Below are positions 8,122 to 17,262 of a stretch of 64,000 nucleotides of DNA, in pieces. The translations under genes and the position numbers were made by a program. Location of the stretch: the NCBI GenBank assembly GCA_002482805.1, contig DLGR01000034.1:107312-171311 (forward strand). Reading direction: 5' to 3'. The notes under the pieces were generated by a model, which was not told where the DNA came from, did no database searches, and worked only from the letters and a program-made list of their open reading frames with translations. Source of the stretch: Micavibrio sp. UBA7689 (GTDB lineage Bacteria > Pseudomonadota > Alphaproteobacteria > Micavibrionales > Micavibrionaceae). Every line of letters starts with the position of its first letter. Position 1 is the first letter of the stretch.

Positions 8122-9633
8122 ATGAGTAATATTAACCCTATCGCCACCACGAAAGTTGCCAATGCTCAAGGCACGCCGTCTACCAACGGCGGCTCTACGT
8201 CGGGCGTGTTTGCGAACGGCAATTTCTGGGACACTATCTTGGCGCAACTTAACTTCTCCGGCGAAGCGCAAGCCGCAACAGTTACACCACCCGCTGATGC
8301 TGCCAAAAAACCTGTCCCCGCAAACAGCAATCCGCTTGCAATGCTGCAAGTAGCATTGGCTTCGCAAACGGTAGATGCGAACGGCAACATCATCGTCGAT
8401 GCCAAAGGCGAAAAGCTGCAAACCCAGCTCGGCCTGACCAACAAAATTATCGACTTCATCAAGGGCGTAACACCTGATTCCGCCGAACAAAAAGGTCTTC
8501 TGAACACACTGTTGTCCAAACTGCAGACAAAATCCGATACTTTGCAGGCATCGATCGCGGCACTGGAATCCGGTGTTATTAACAAAGATACACCTGTGGA
8601 AGATATTCCATTCCCCATGCTTATTGCGCTGGGCCTCTCACCTTCTGAAATTTCCCAAGTAACCGACCGCATTCAGGATCTGGAGAAAAAACTCGGCCGT
8701 GAGATCACGGTTGAAGATTTGATCGCCGGTGTCGGCGGCTTGTTACCTGCCCAAAACAACGCAGTTGTTACCGTCAGCGTTAAAAAAGACGGTTCTGTTG
8801 TTCTTGATGGCATCGATAAAAATACGGCTCCTACGGACGATCTCGCCGCACAATTAAACGCGATGGATGTCGGCGGTGAAGAAGCTACTGACGATGAAGC
8901 AAAAAGAGGTCTGAAGGGCAATGTGGATATCGAAATGCCCAAATTGGATGTTAAGGCGGATGTGAAAGCCGATACGAAGACTCAATCGTTCAAAGATAAT
9001 CTCGTTAACATGTTCAATGACATGAAAACGCAGGCCGGCGAAATGATATTCCCCATTACTTATTTTGATGGCGGTATGGATGGCGCTCTCACCCAACCTT
9101 ACGGCATGACGGCAGCTTCTTCCCTGTCCTTTGGTTCGACTGCGCAAGCCGCGAACATGGTTTCGGCGAACGTAGTGGCCGGTCAACCACATCCCGCCAC
9201 GCAAACGGTTGCGGCGAACATCATGAAGAACGCCAAAGACGGCATTGAAACGATGACACTGCGCCTCGACCCTCCTGAACTCGGCAACGTCAATGTCCGC
9301 TTGCAATTCGGCAAAGATAAAATGGTCAAAGCCCATATCGTCGTGGAAAAACCTGAGACCTACATGATGCTTCAACGCGACGCGCAATCGCTTGAGCGCG
9401 CGTTGCAAACCGCAGGACTCGACACAAGCGCGGGCGAAGCGATTAGCTTCGAACTCGCACAGGACAATTCCGCGTTCGGCCATGACAACAATGGGCAAGG
9501 TGCGGAAAATAATTTTGGTGGTGGTGCTTCCGGCTCTCAGAATGTGGGCATGGACGGCGAAATCCTTCAATCCAGCATGACATGGAACGTCGATCCTTCG
9601 ACTGGCCATGTTCGCTATAACATTTTTGTTTGA
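8122..9633 (+). CDS. fliK: FliK, hook-length control protein
   Basis: 503 residues. The long N-terminal part is low in aromatic residues and rich in Ala, Asn, Asp and Thr, as expected of the molecular-ruler region. The C-terminal domain, from about residue 375, carries the FliK core MTLRLDPPELGNVNVRLQFGKDKMVKAHIV, followed by LQRDAQSLERALQTAGLD. FliK measures the hook and switches export specificity through FlhB, which is not in this window. It is directly before flgD and flgE. A second FliK-like protein is encoded at 31182. Confidence 0.93.
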   Translation: MSNINPIATTKVANAQGTPSTNGGSTSGVFANGNFWDTILAQLNFSGEAQAATVTPPADAAKKPVPANSNPLAMLQVALASQTVDANGNIIVDAKGEKLQTQLGLTNKIIDFIKGVTPDSAEQKGLLNTLLSKLQTKSDTLQASIAALESGVINKDTPVEDIPFPMLIALGLSPSEISQVTDRIQDLEKKLGREITVEDLIAGVGGLLPAQNNAVVTVSVKKDGSVVLDGIDKNTAPTDDLAAQLNAMDVGGEEATDDEAKRGLKGNVDIEMPKLDVKADVKADTKTQSFKDNLVNMFNDMKTQAGEMIFPITYFDGGMDGALTQPYGMTAASSLSFGSTAQAANMVSANVVAGQPHPATQTVAANIMKNAKDGIETMTLRLDPPELGNVNVRLQFGKDKMVKAHIVVEKPETYMMLQRDAQSLERALQTAGLDTSAGEAISFELAQDNSAFGHDNNGQGAENNFGGGASGSQNVGMDGEILQSSMTWNVDPSTGHVRYNIFV

Positions 9634-9644
9634 GGTAAAGAACC

Positions 9645-10337
9645 ATGACCATATCACCAGTAACAAGCACCGGCTTAGCTACAGATGCCAGCAAAACAAA
9701 CAGCTCCGTCACGGGTCTTGCTGAAGATTTCTCTCAGTTTCTTCAGCTGTTGACGACACAACTGCAAAACCAGGACCCGCTCTCTCCGATGGATTCCACC
9801 GAATTCACGAACCAGTTGGTTCAGTTCTCGCAGGTTGAACAAGCCATCAACTCCAACCAGAAACTGGATTCGCTGCTTTCGCTGCAACTCGCAAGCATTT
9901 CGTCGGTTGCGCTCGGCTATGTAGGCATGGATATTTCCTATATCAGCGCAGACCTGAACTTCGATGGTTCCAAGCCTGTTGATATCAACTATGCCCTTGG
10001 CAAAGATGCCGTGACCTGCAAGGTCAACATTTTCGACGAAGAAGGCGATCTGGTTTATTCCGGCAACGCACCCAAAGATGTAGGCACCAACAAATTCACG
10101 TGGGATGGAAAAGATTCCAATGGAAATGCCGTAGAGGCAGGAACCTACACCGTCAAAGTTGCCGCTCTGGATAAAGACAACAAAGAAATCGAAAATTCTA
10201 CTGTTGTATCCGGTCACGTAAAAGGCATCGAAACACAAAACGGCATTGTTTACGTTCTGGTCGGTGATCGCGCGGTCGCGATTTCCTCCATCGTCAATGC
10301 AACCGAAAAACCCGCAACAACAACGCCCACTGCATAA
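9645..10337 (+). CDS. flgD: FlgD, hook cap / hook assembly scaffold
   Basis: 230 residues. The N-terminal motif FLQLLTTQLQNQDPLSPMDSTEFTNQLVQFSQVEQ is diagnostic of FlgD. The C-terminal half has the FlgD Ig-like/Tudor hybrid pattern, with TWDGKDSNGNAVEAGTYTVKV. FlgD caps the growing hook while FlgE subunits are added; flgE is the next gene. It follows fliK by 11 bases. Confidence 0.96.
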   Translation: MTISPVTSTGLATDASKTNSSVTGLAEDFSQFLQLLTTQLQNQDPLSPMDSTEFTNQLVQFSQVEQAINSNQKLDSLLSLQLASISSVALGYVGMDISYISADLNFDGSKPVDINYALGKDAVTCKVNIFDEEGDLVYSGNAPKDVGTNKFTWDGKDSNGNAVEAGTYTVKVAALDKDNKEIENSTVVSGHVKGIETQNGIVYVLVGDRAVAISSIVNATEKPATTTPTA

Positions 10338-10361
10338 CGCTATTTAGCAAAGGAGACTGCC

Positions 10362-12098
10362 ATGAGTTTGTTTGGATCATTATATACGGGAGTGTCCGGT
10401 CTTTCTGCCCAGTCGCAGTCGACCGCGATGATTTCCAACAACATCGCGAACGTGAACACGGTGGGCTTTAAACGCTCCGAAGCTGCGTTCTATTCGCTAG
10501 TGACAACTGAAGGCCGCGCATCGCGCTACTCGCCCGGTACGGTCTCCGTGAACCGTATTCAGCGCGTCGACCAGCAAGGTCCGATCCAGCAATCGATCTC
10601 GTCTACCGATACATCGATTTCCGGAAACGGTTTCTACGCCGTCAAACGCGATAACGACTCTTCCGGTTTATCCCAATATCTCTACACAAGAAACGGCCAA
10701 TTCTCCGAAGATGCAGAAGGCTTCTTGCGCAACACGGCAGGCTTCTACCTGTTTGGCTGGCCGCTCGATGTGGATGGCAACCTGCCTTCCAACCAAGGCG
10801 ACTTGACCTCGTTGGTGCCGGTAGATGTGGCGTTCCTCGGCGGCTTGACCCGTCCGACGACAACGGCGGAACTCGCACTGAACCTTGACTCCGATGAAGT
10901 TGACAGCACGTTGGTAGGTGCGTTGACAGCTCCGCCGAACTTTACACGCTCCATCACAATGTATGACTCGCTTGGTAACGACCAACCTGTGACGTTTGAA
11001 TTCGTAAAAACATATGGCCCGCAAGGTACCGCCGCCTCCAACGTCGGCGATACATCTGCTACGACGAACCTCGTGTCGGACATGGGCGTTACCAACTTAA
11101 GCAGCTTTACGGTAGCCATCGACGGAGGCGCGGTGCTCGCAACCATCCGTATCAACAATACCGGTGCTGTTGCTATTCCTGGCGTTACCGATGTCCAGAC
11201 GATGGGCGAACTCATCAACGCAGTGGATGCCATTGCCGGTGTTTCCGCTTTTCTCGGCAATGATGGCGAACTGGTTATCCAGCGCGATGAATTCCGGGTT
11301 GTCGGTAACGCACTCAACCTTGCCAACGGCGTTCCCGCTGCACTGGCTGGTCTCGGTCTAACGGCAGGAGCCTTTGCTTCGAACACTTTGAACAGCGCCA
11401 CTTACGCAAACGGCGGTCCTGCTGACGCACCTCCGTACAGCTCCGAAGCGTTCCCCGCTCCGCAATTCTTCCCCGGTGATGCAAACTATAATGCTCGCGG
11501 CTGGTGGCAGGTGCGCGTGATCGACCCGAACAACAACGTGCTTACTCAAGGTTTGATGAACTTCACACCGTCCGGAACGATCAACGCCCTGCCCGATACC
11601 GATGGCAATATCGATATCGAATTGGCCGGTATCGATTGGGGCAACGGCTCCGCCTTGCAAACGATCGAAGTTGACGTCGAACGCTTCTCGCAGTTCGCCG
11701 GTAACTACACGGTTCTGTTTGCTGACCAGAACGGCGCCGAGCTTGGTTTGAGAACGGGCGTGGATATCGACCGCGAAGGTTTCGTGATCGCACAATTCTC
11801 TAACGGCGCATCTTCGAGACTGTACAAACTCCCGCTCGTAACCTTCTCTAACCCGAACGGTTTGCAGGAAGTGTCCGGAACGGCCTATTCCGAAACCGAT
11901 GAATCGGGCGAGGAGAACCTGCGTGAAGCAGGATCGGGCGGCGCAGGCTTTATCGAACCCGCGACTCTGGAGATGTCCAACGTCGATTTGGCGGACGAAT
12001 TTGCCAAACTGATCATCTCCCAGCGCGCCTACTCGGCCAACACCAAGGTCATCACCACTGTCGACCAGATGACCGAGGAATTGCTGAGACTTCGCTAA
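10362..12098 (+). CDS. flgE: FlgE, flagellar hook protein
   Basis: 578 residues. The N-terminus MSLFGSLYTGVSGLSAQSQS with SNNIANVNTVGFKRSEAAFY, and the C-terminus MSNVDLADEFAKLIISQRAYSANTKVITTVDQMTEELLRL, are standard hook-protein ends. The length, larger than the roughly 400 residues of enterobacteria, reflects big surface domains between residues 150 and 480. Such inserts are common in alphaproteobacterial hooks. An AAAGGAGA ribosome site precedes the ATG. It is the last gene of the flgI operon, and a strong terminator follows. Confidence 0.96.
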   Translation: MSLFGSLYTGVSGLSAQSQSTAMISNNIANVNTVGFKRSEAAFYSLVTTEGRASRYSPGTVSVNRIQRVDQQGPIQQSISSTDTSISGNGFYAVKRDNDSSGLSQYLYTRNGQFSEDAEGFLRNTAGFYLFGWPLDVDGNLPSNQGDLTSLVPVDVAFLGGLTRPTTTAELALNLDSDEVDSTLVGALTAPPNFTRSITMYDSLGNDQPVTFEFVKTYGPQGTAASNVGDTSATTNLVSDMGVTNLSSFTVAIDGGAVLATIRINNTGAVAIPGVTDVQTMGELINAVDAIAGVSAFLGNDGELVIQRDEFRVVGNALNLANGVPAALAGLGLTAGAFASNTLNSATYANGGPADAPPYSSEAFPAPQFFPGDANYNARGWWQVRVIDPNNNVLTQGLMNFTPSGTINALPDTDGNIDIELAGIDWGNGSALQTIEVDVERFSQFAGNYTVLFADQNGAELGLRTGVDIDREGFVIAQFSNGASSRLYKLPLVTFSNPNGLQEVSGTAYSETDESGEENLREAGSGGAGFIEPATLEMSNVDLADEFAKLIISQRAYSANTKVITTVDQMTEELLRLR

Positions 12099-12120
12099 TA
12101 CATAAGCCTCCTTCAATAAG

Positions 12121-12151
12121 CGCCCCGCCCACTCCTTCGGCGGGGCGTTTT
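12121..12151 (+). terminator. Intrinsic terminator after flgE
   Basis: CGCCCCGCC pairs perfectly with GGCGGGGCG around an eight-base loop and is followed by TTTTC. It ends the flgI-flgE operon 22 bases after the stop codon. Confidence 0.93.
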
Positions 12152-12351
12152 CGTATAATTTGAGGCCTTATATGAAGACAAGCAGATAAGATTCTGGTTT
12201 TTAAAAATAATTCTAAAATTTTAGGAATGTTATCTACCTAATAGTTAACAAAGCGGCTTTCCCGAATCATTGATTATTGATAACGTTATGAAAATACTGA
12301 GTTTTTGCGGGGAAAAACATTAACTAACTGCGATTCCTGCTGTTTTTGCCG

Positions 12352-12381
12352 TTAACACCCTGTTAATTTGTATGTTATAGT
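12352..12381 (+). promoter_or_regulatory. CtrA box and promoter of the flagellin gene
   Basis: TTAACACCCTGTTAA (12352-12366) is a perfect CtrA box, TTAA-N7-TTAA. Its first six bases, TTAACA, can also serve as a -35 element, with TATAGT at 12376-12381 as -10 (18-base spacer). The box would therefore overlap the -35 region, the position from which CtrA activates. The rest of the 354-base gap (12099-12452) holds the flgE terminator, AT-rich sequence with further single TTAA half sites, and an AGGAAAGG ribosome site before the flagellin ATG. Confidence 0.7.
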
Positions 12382-12452
12382 ATTGAAAATGTCGTCCAGT
12401 ATGGGCGGCGAAGAAAATATGCCAAAGACAACCCTAGGAAAGGATTTTTACA

Positions 12453-14168
12453 ATGGCTAACGATATCGTATTGGGTTCGGCCCTCCGCTCGAACCTTTTG
12501 ACCCTCCAGCAAACGCAGAGATCTATCGACATTACGCAGTTGCGTCTCGCAACAGGTAAAAAGGTCAACTCCGCTCTGGATAACCCGCAAAACTTCTTCA
12601 CGTCGCAAGCTCTGAGCAACCGTGCATCGGACCTTACCCGTCTTCTGGACGGTATCGGTCAATCGATCAAAACGATTCAGGAAGCTGACAAAGGCGTAAC
12701 CGCTCTTACGTCGCTCGTCGAGCAAGCAGATTCTATCGTGTCTTCGGCACGTGACGAACTGGCTGCTTCCGCAGGCGAAGCCCGCGTTGTCGGTAACGTC
12801 GACCTTCGCAACATCACCGACTTGGTAGCTTCTTTCTCCGGTTCGGGTATCGCAAACAACGACATCATTCGTATTGTTACAACGAACGATGCCGGCACAC
12901 AAATTGCGCAGAACGTCACGATCAACACGGGTGACACGGGCTACTCGCTCGCCGCTAAAATCACCGATGCTTTTGCTGACAACTTTGCTGGCGAAATCTC
13001 GGCCCGTCTCAACACGACAACAGGCTTCCTTGAAATCTCGAGCACAAACGGTCGTTCGTTTAAAATCGGCGATACCACGACTGCAGCCAACAACGTTACG
13101 CTCGCTGGTTACACGGCCTTGGGTATCGGACGCTACTTCGAAGACGAACTGCGTATGCCCGCAGGTAGCACCACGGCGCAAGCTACCATCATTGCTGGTA
13201 ACAGAGTAAGCACCATTTCCATGTATGAATCTGCCGGTAACCTGGTGGATGCAGGGGATGTCATCAACGGATCTACCCTGACCAATGCTAGCGGTACGAC
13301 GGTAGTTGGCGGTCTTACGGGTACAAACGTCTTGAACTTCCAGGTCAACAACACCACAGCCACCCAATCCGGTAACATTACCTTGGCTACCAACACCACA
13401 TGGCAGGACGTTGTCGACCAAATCAACCAAACGCCGGCAATCAACACGTTGGTACGTGCAAGCTTCAACAGCGATACGGGTTCGATCGAACTGACGTCCC
13501 TGGCCGACTCTGTTGAAAACATATCCATCAACTTGACCACGACGGGCGGCGCCACCGCAGGTACGTTCAACCTGGGTTGGGGCGATAGTTCTGGTGCTCT
13601 TGACCGTCTCTCCGCTGTTGGTGCTATTACCGCTGGCGGTACATACGAAACGGTTCTTGCTTTCAACAGCAGTACGCAAGCGTTGGATCAATTCGCTGCC
13701 GACTTCAACACGGTTCGCGAACAGATCAACGACCTCGTTCTGGATGCCAACTACCGCGGCGTTAACTTGCTCCGTGGCGACAACCTGACGACCTTCTTCA
13801 ACGAAGACAACACCAGCACGTTGGTTACACAAGGTGCGACGTTTACTTCGGATGGTTTGGGTCTGGTTGTGGCTAACTTCTCAAGCTCCGCTGCTATCGA
13901 ACGATTCTCTTCGATTACGAGGGCGGCATTGAATGAAGTACGTAGCTTCGGATCTTCGCTGGCCAACAACCTGTCGATCATCCAGACGCGTCAAACGTTC
14001 ACGCAAGAGACGATCAATGTTCTGAAAGCCGGCTCGGCCGACTTGACAGACGCTGATCCGAACGAAGAAGGTGCAAACCTGCTCGCTCTGCAAACGAGAC
14101 AACAGTTGGGCGTTACGGCTCTGTCGCTGGCTTCTCAGTCCCAGCAGTCCGTACTCAGACTGTTCTAA
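12453..14168 (+). CDS. Flagellin, filament subunit
   Basis: 571 residues. The conserved N-terminal D0/D1 region (LRSNLLTLQQTQRSIDITQL, then ALSNRASDLTRLLDGIGQSI) and C-terminal D1/D0 region (FTQETINVLKAGSADLTDAD, then QTRQQLGVTALSLASQSQQS) frame a long variable core of about 330 residues rich in Thr, Asn and Gly. That core is the surface of the filament and has no recognisable domain. The protein is about twice the length of the Caulobacter flagellins. The ends could be mistaken for FlgL, but size, the isolated transcript with its own terminator and the neighbouring flbT/flaF favour flagellin. A CtrA box lies upstream. Confidence 0.93.
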   Translation: MANDIVLGSALRSNLLTLQQTQRSIDITQLRLATGKKVNSALDNPQNFFTSQALSNRASDLTRLLDGIGQSIKTIQEADKGVTALTSLVEQADSIVSSARDELAASAGEARVVGNVDLRNITDLVASFSGSGIANNDIIRIVTTNDAGTQIAQNVTINTGDTGYSLAAKITDAFADNFAGEISARLNTTTGFLEISSTNGRSFKIGDTTTAANNVTLAGYTALGIGRYFEDELRMPAGSTTAQATIIAGNRVSTISMYESAGNLVDAGDVINGSTLTNASGTTVVGGLTGTNVLNFQVNNTTATQSGNITLATNTTWQDVVDQINQTPAINTLVRASFNSDTGSIELTSLADSVENISINLTTTGGATAGTFNLGWGDSSGALDRLSAVGAITAGGTYETVLAFNSSTQALDQFAADFNTVREQINDLVLDANYRGVNLLRGDNLTTFFNEDNTSTLVTQGATFTSDGLGLVVANFSSSAAIERFSSITRAALNEVRSFGSSLANNLSIIQTRQTFTQETINVLKAGSADLTDADPNEEGANLLALQTRQQLGVTALSLASQSQQSVLRLF

Positions 14169-14216
14169 TAATTGTCTTTCGCGGCCCAGGAGGGGCGGCA
14201 AAAAGATTGAAAACAA

Positions 14217-14248
14217 AAACCGGCGGAAGAATCCGCCGGTTTTCTTTT
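14217..14248 (+). terminator. Intrinsic terminator after flagellin
   Basis: AACCGGCGGA and TCCGCCGGTT form a perfect ten-base-pair stem around an AGAA loop, followed by TTCTTTT. It makes flagellin a single-gene transcript separate from flbT. Confidence 0.93.
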
Positions 14249-14389
14249 GTGCGGTTTTTATTTTGGTGGGCAAAATTTGCCGATGGATTCCTTCAAATAA
14301 TTTTGATTTTTAATGTTTTGGTCATCGAATTTTGATATAATGAATATAGTAGGAAGAACTCCTGCCATGACAAGAAAGGAAGAAATCCC

Positions 14390-14794
14390 ATGGCCCTTGT
14401 AATCGATTTAAAACCCGGCGAAAAAATTCTGATAGGCACAGCGGTCATCACCAATGATTCGCAGCGCACGCGTTTACACATATCCGGCGAAGCCGCGATC
14501 TTGCGCGAAAAAGACGTTATGCAGGAACAAGATGCTAATACACCCTGCAAGAAAGTCTATTTTTTGATTCAGTGCATGTATATTTCGCCCGATCCGAAAC
14601 AGTATTTCCAAAAATATTTCGGATTACTGAAAGAAATCCAACACGCCGCTCCTACTTTGTCGTTCGTGTTTTTGGCCATCAACGAAAAAATCATGGAAGG
14701 CCATTACTATAAGGCGATGCGCGATGCGCGTGAATTGATCAAATTGGAAGAGGAGTTGATTGGCCATGCCACCCAAGCACAGCCAGCCGCATAA
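14390..14794 (+). CDS. flbT: FlbT, post-transcriptional regulator of flagellin
   Basis: 134 residues. The start ALVIDLKPGEKILIGTAVITND and the central LREKDVMQEQDANTPCKKVYFLIQCMYI are characteristic of FlbT. In Caulobacter FlbT binds the 5' untranslated region of flagellin mRNA and prevents its translation until the hook is complete. It lies directly after the flagellin terminator. AAGGAAG stands before the ATG, and a TATAAT block at 14336-14341 could be the -10 of its own promoter. It overlaps flaF by 29 bases, so the two are translationally linked. Confidence 0.94.
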   Translation: MALVIDLKPGEKILIGTAVITNDSQRTRLHISGEAAILREKDVMQEQDANTPCKKVYFLIQCMYISPDPKQYFQKYFGLLKEIQHAAPTLSFVFLAINEKIMEGHYYKAMRDARELIKLEEELIGHATQAQPAA

Positions 14795-15293
14795 CCCCCA
14801 TGCGTCCGCCGCGGGCGCCTACGGGATGAACGCACAGAAACACAGCGAAGATCCGCGTGAAATAGAGGCGCGCGCGCTATTGAAATCCGCGCAGTTCCTG
14901 CAGGATCTGCAGAATAATTGGGACGCGGCGGACAGCGAAATCATCCAGGAAACGCTTAAATACAACCGCGATATCTGGATGATGTTCTACGACACGGCCG
15001 TGGAAAATCCCGACGACGAACGTCCGCAAGATTTGCGTAACAATATATACAATCTCGCTAACTTTATCTTCAAGCGCGAGGTAGACATTCTGGCAAAGCC
15101 GGAAAAGAAAAAATTCGACATCCTTATAAGCATCAACCGCGATATCGCCGCTGGCTTGCTCGACGGTATCAAGAATGAACGTGCTGCAGCTGCCAAAGCA
15201 GCGCCCGCAGCGCCTTCTGCAACCGGCGCACCCGCCGCGGCAGACGCAGACACAAAAAAACCGCCCTCAGGCGGCTGGAATTCTTCCGCTTAA
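14766..15293 (+). CDS. flaF: FlaF, flagellin synthesis and secretion regulator
   Basis: The ATG at 14766 follows a GAGGAG ribosome site inside flbT and gives 175 residues. The core EIEARALLKSAQFLQDLQNN, with WMMFYDTAVENPDDERPQDLRNNIYNLANFIFKRE, is the FlaF family domain (usually about 115 residues). The extra length is a low-complexity Ala/Pro tail (residues 140-175) and a short N-terminal extension. An internal ATG at 14826 (MNAQKHSEDP) would give a protein closer to normal size. FlaF acts with FlbT, with opposite sign, on flagellin translation and export. Confidence 0.9.
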   Translation: MPPKHSQPHNPHASAAGAYGMNAQKHSEDPREIEARALLKSAQFLQDLQNNWDAADSEIIQETLKYNRDIWMMFYDTAVENPDDERPQDLRNNIYNLANFIFKREVDILAKPEKKKFDILISINRDIAAGLLDGIKNERAAAAKAAPAAPSATGAPAAADADTKKPPSGGWNSSA

Positions 15294-15299
15294 AATACC

Positions 15300-15746
15300 T
15301 TAAGCTTGCGTATCGATGGAAACCGGTGCGCTCGTCGTTACAGGCGCGGAGGTTACTGCAGGTGCAGAAACCTCAGACGTGGAAACTTCAGGCGCCGCTG
15401 TTTCGGCAACGCGTGGCTCATACGCAGTAGCGGTAGTGGTTTGCACTTCGGTATCTTCATAAGAAATCTTCGGCGCCACTACAGCCTGCGAGCGTTTATA
15501 AGCTTCGAGTTGCGCTTCGGAAGGAATCTGGCGGACAACATCACCCGTGTCGCGGTCGCGTTGCAGGAGAAGTGCTTTGTCGAAATTCACATCGACCTTG
15601 ATGTAGAGAGAAATATATGGAGCTTGCAACGAAGCTTGTTGAACGCGCGCGGGGTTCGCGGCGAACGAATTTGCTACACTCTGCTGATCTGCGATCGCTT
15701 TTGTGTAGGCGGCGTTTGATAAAACTGAATTCACTGCTTCAAGCAT
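15300..15746 (-). CDS. FlaG-like flagellar protein
   Basis: 148 residues. The region ISLYIKVDVNFDKALLLQRDRDTGDVVRQIPSEAQLEAY resembles the FlaG core, in which a strand pair ends in DxxTGEVIRQIP. The C-terminal 60 residues are a repetitive Ala/Thr/Val/Ser tail (APVTTSAPV type) without obvious fold. FlaG proteins affect filament length in some species. The gene converges on flaF and faces the long AT-rich gap. The family call is from one short motif plus context. Confidence 0.62.
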   Translation of the reverse strand: MLEAVNSVLSNAAYTKAIADQQSVANSFAANPARVQQASLQAPYISLYIKVDVNFDKALLLQRDRDTGDVVRQIPSEAQLEAYKRSQAVVAPKISYEDTEVQTTTATAYEPRVAETAAPEVSTSEVSAPAVTSAPVTTSAPVSIDTQA

Positions 15747-16150
15747 GAATTTCCAAACCCTTATACTTCCAAAAAAGTGTACGGAAAAAATCGCACACTA
15801 CCCTACTATCATATTACTGGAAAACAGGCACAAAGTCAATTTTTTTCGTTGTTTTCTTCAAATATTCGTGTAGTGAACATACCCGTGTATTAGAAGTAAG
15901 GAATTTTTAATTCTTTAGATTCCTCCCAATACATTCAAATTATTATAATAAATAAAAAATTATTACTTTATTTATTTGCTTTATACTTACTATTCTTTAT
16001 CAACAAAAATAATATCTACAATAAAACTCTTTAATATCAGTTGCTTCGTCTGCGTTGTTCTTATACGTAGTCGCGCCAGTTCTTCTTAGCGATATTTTAA
16101 CCGAAACCACCCCATAATATTTTCATATTACAAAATTATGGGTACGATTC
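15747..16150. other. AT-rich non-coding gap between the flaG-like gene and sciP
   Basis: About 400 bases with a much higher A+T content than the rest of the window, especially 15938-16020. No open frame of note is present. It contains single TTAA half sites (for example TTAACC near 16097) but no TTAA-N7-TTAA pair. Two GANTC sequences (GATTC near 15918, and 16146-16150 directly before sciP) would be substrates of a CcrM-type methylase if one exists. It must carry the divergent promoters of the flanking genes; I cannot place them with confidence. Confidence 0.6.
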
Positions 16151-16432
16151 ATGTCTGACAATATTCACACTTATAGCGCCGAAATAACGCTCCTCCCCCC
16201 ACCGACTACACAAAGATGGGTAAAATCCAGAAAGCTGGCCGTTATCAAGGCGATAGAAGGCGGCATCCTTTCCGACGAACAGGCCTGCCAGCGCTATTCA
16301 TTGTCACAGGAAGAGCTGGATTCTTGGAAGCGCGCCCTGAATCGCTTCGGCCCTGGTGCCTTGCGCACGACCCATATCAATCGCTACCGCCGCAACGATC
16401 CGGCAAAACAGCCGCCTTCCCAACAAAGCTAG
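16151..16432 (+). CDS. sciP: SciP, small CtrA-inhibitory protein (DUF1153 family)
   Basis: 93 residues. The core RWVKSRKLAVIKAIEGGILSDEQACQRYSLSQEELDSWKRALNRFGPGALR is the family helix-turn-helix, with a conserved TTHINRYR end. In Caulobacter SciP binds CtrA and DNA and stops CtrA from activating flagellar and other G1 genes. The family signature RRKAxVVxAVxGGLLSxEEAxxRY is recognisable although several positions differ. A CtrA orthologue is encoded 20 kb away (35988), and a CtrA box precedes the flagellin gene. A short Gln/Ser-rich tail follows the domain. No clear ribosome site is seen. Confidence 0.9.
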   Translation: MSDNIHTYSAEITLLPPPTTQRWVKSRKLAVIKAIEGGILSDEQACQRYSLSQEELDSWKRALNRFGPGALRTTHINRYRRNDPAKQPPSQQS

Positions 16433-16503
16433 GAAATTCCTCGTTTTTAAGCTGTATGTGTGTCAACTAACCGTTTGACACCACCTGTATACTTCTTTAG
16501 ATT

Positions 16504-17262
16504 ATGAAAATTATGATTACAGTTTCAAAAGTCAGTATCGCCAGCGCCATGATGCTGAGCGTCGCAGCCCTTGGCTCGGCCGACGATGCCTTCGCGCAAT
16601 CGCAGCAAAAGGCCCCCACTTCCGCGCGCAATATAGATGGCGTTATAGCCGATCTCGCGTTGCCCGTCGGGCACACAGCTTCCTATTTCAACGCTGCCAC
16701 CAAAACCGCCGTACGCGAGTCTTGCGTGAAAAATGAAAACAACAATTCCGTTACCTGCACCGATGATGTAATCAGCGTGAGGGCGCAAATGCGTGTGAGA
16801 AACACGTTCACCGTAACGTTAGGAAGTGACGGCCAGATAAGCATTTCTGCACGCAACGGCACGTCACAAGAATGGAATTCCGCAACAAACAGACTTTTCA
16901 ATACGACGATGGGGGAAGCTTCCAAAGTAACCTGGAGCAAATCCGCGCCTCTAGGCACCATGGCGTCCAACGGCACACATGTTTTGCAAAATGATGTTCT
17001 TCAATTGAACAAAACGGGTGAAGCCTCGGTAACCGGCCTGTCGATTATTCCGGTATCTCCCAATCGCGGCATTGCCGTTTCTTTGGGTTTTGACCGCAGC
17101 GCCGCCACCGTCACTTTAGGCACCATGCAGATCATTAAACCCGGCGAAATAGATCCGAATTTCGGGGTTCCCCGCGCTTTTAACGCGTATGACAGCGATT
17201 ATTACAAGCTGGACAAGGCCGACCTGGGCGGACGTGATCGGGCTTACGCATTGAGACCATAG
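16504..17262 (+). CDS. Secreted protein of unknown function
   Basis: 252 residues with a signal peptide ending in DAFAQ at about residue 32. The mature protein is rich in Thr, Ser and Asn and looks mostly beta. Two cysteines (ESCVKNENNNSVTCTDD) lie 11 residues apart and may form a disulphide, which fits export. I recognise no domain. A TTGACA at 16475-16480 with TAGATT 17 bases later suggests a promoter so close that the start may be the ATG at 16513 rather than 16504. It lies alone between sciP and the fliF operon. Confidence 0.75.
   Translation: MKIMITVSKVSIASAMMLSVAALGSADDAFAQSQQKAPTSARNIDGVIADLALPVGHTASYFNAATKTAVRESCVKNENNNSVTCTDDVISVRAQMRVRNTFTVTLGSDGQISISARNGTSQEWNSATNRLFNTTMGEASKVTWSKSAPLGTMASNGTHVLQNDVLQLNKTGEASVTGLSIIPVSPNRGIAVSLGFDRSAATVTLGTMQIIKPGEIDPNFGVPRAFNAYDSDYYKLDKADLGGRDRAYALRP

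Noticed and set aside
12375..13832. A 485-codon open frame on the minus strand opposite the flagellin gene
   Set aside because: It mirrors the codon pattern of the flagellin coding strand, has no ribosome site and its product shows no fold-like pattern; the plus-strand flagellin is certain.
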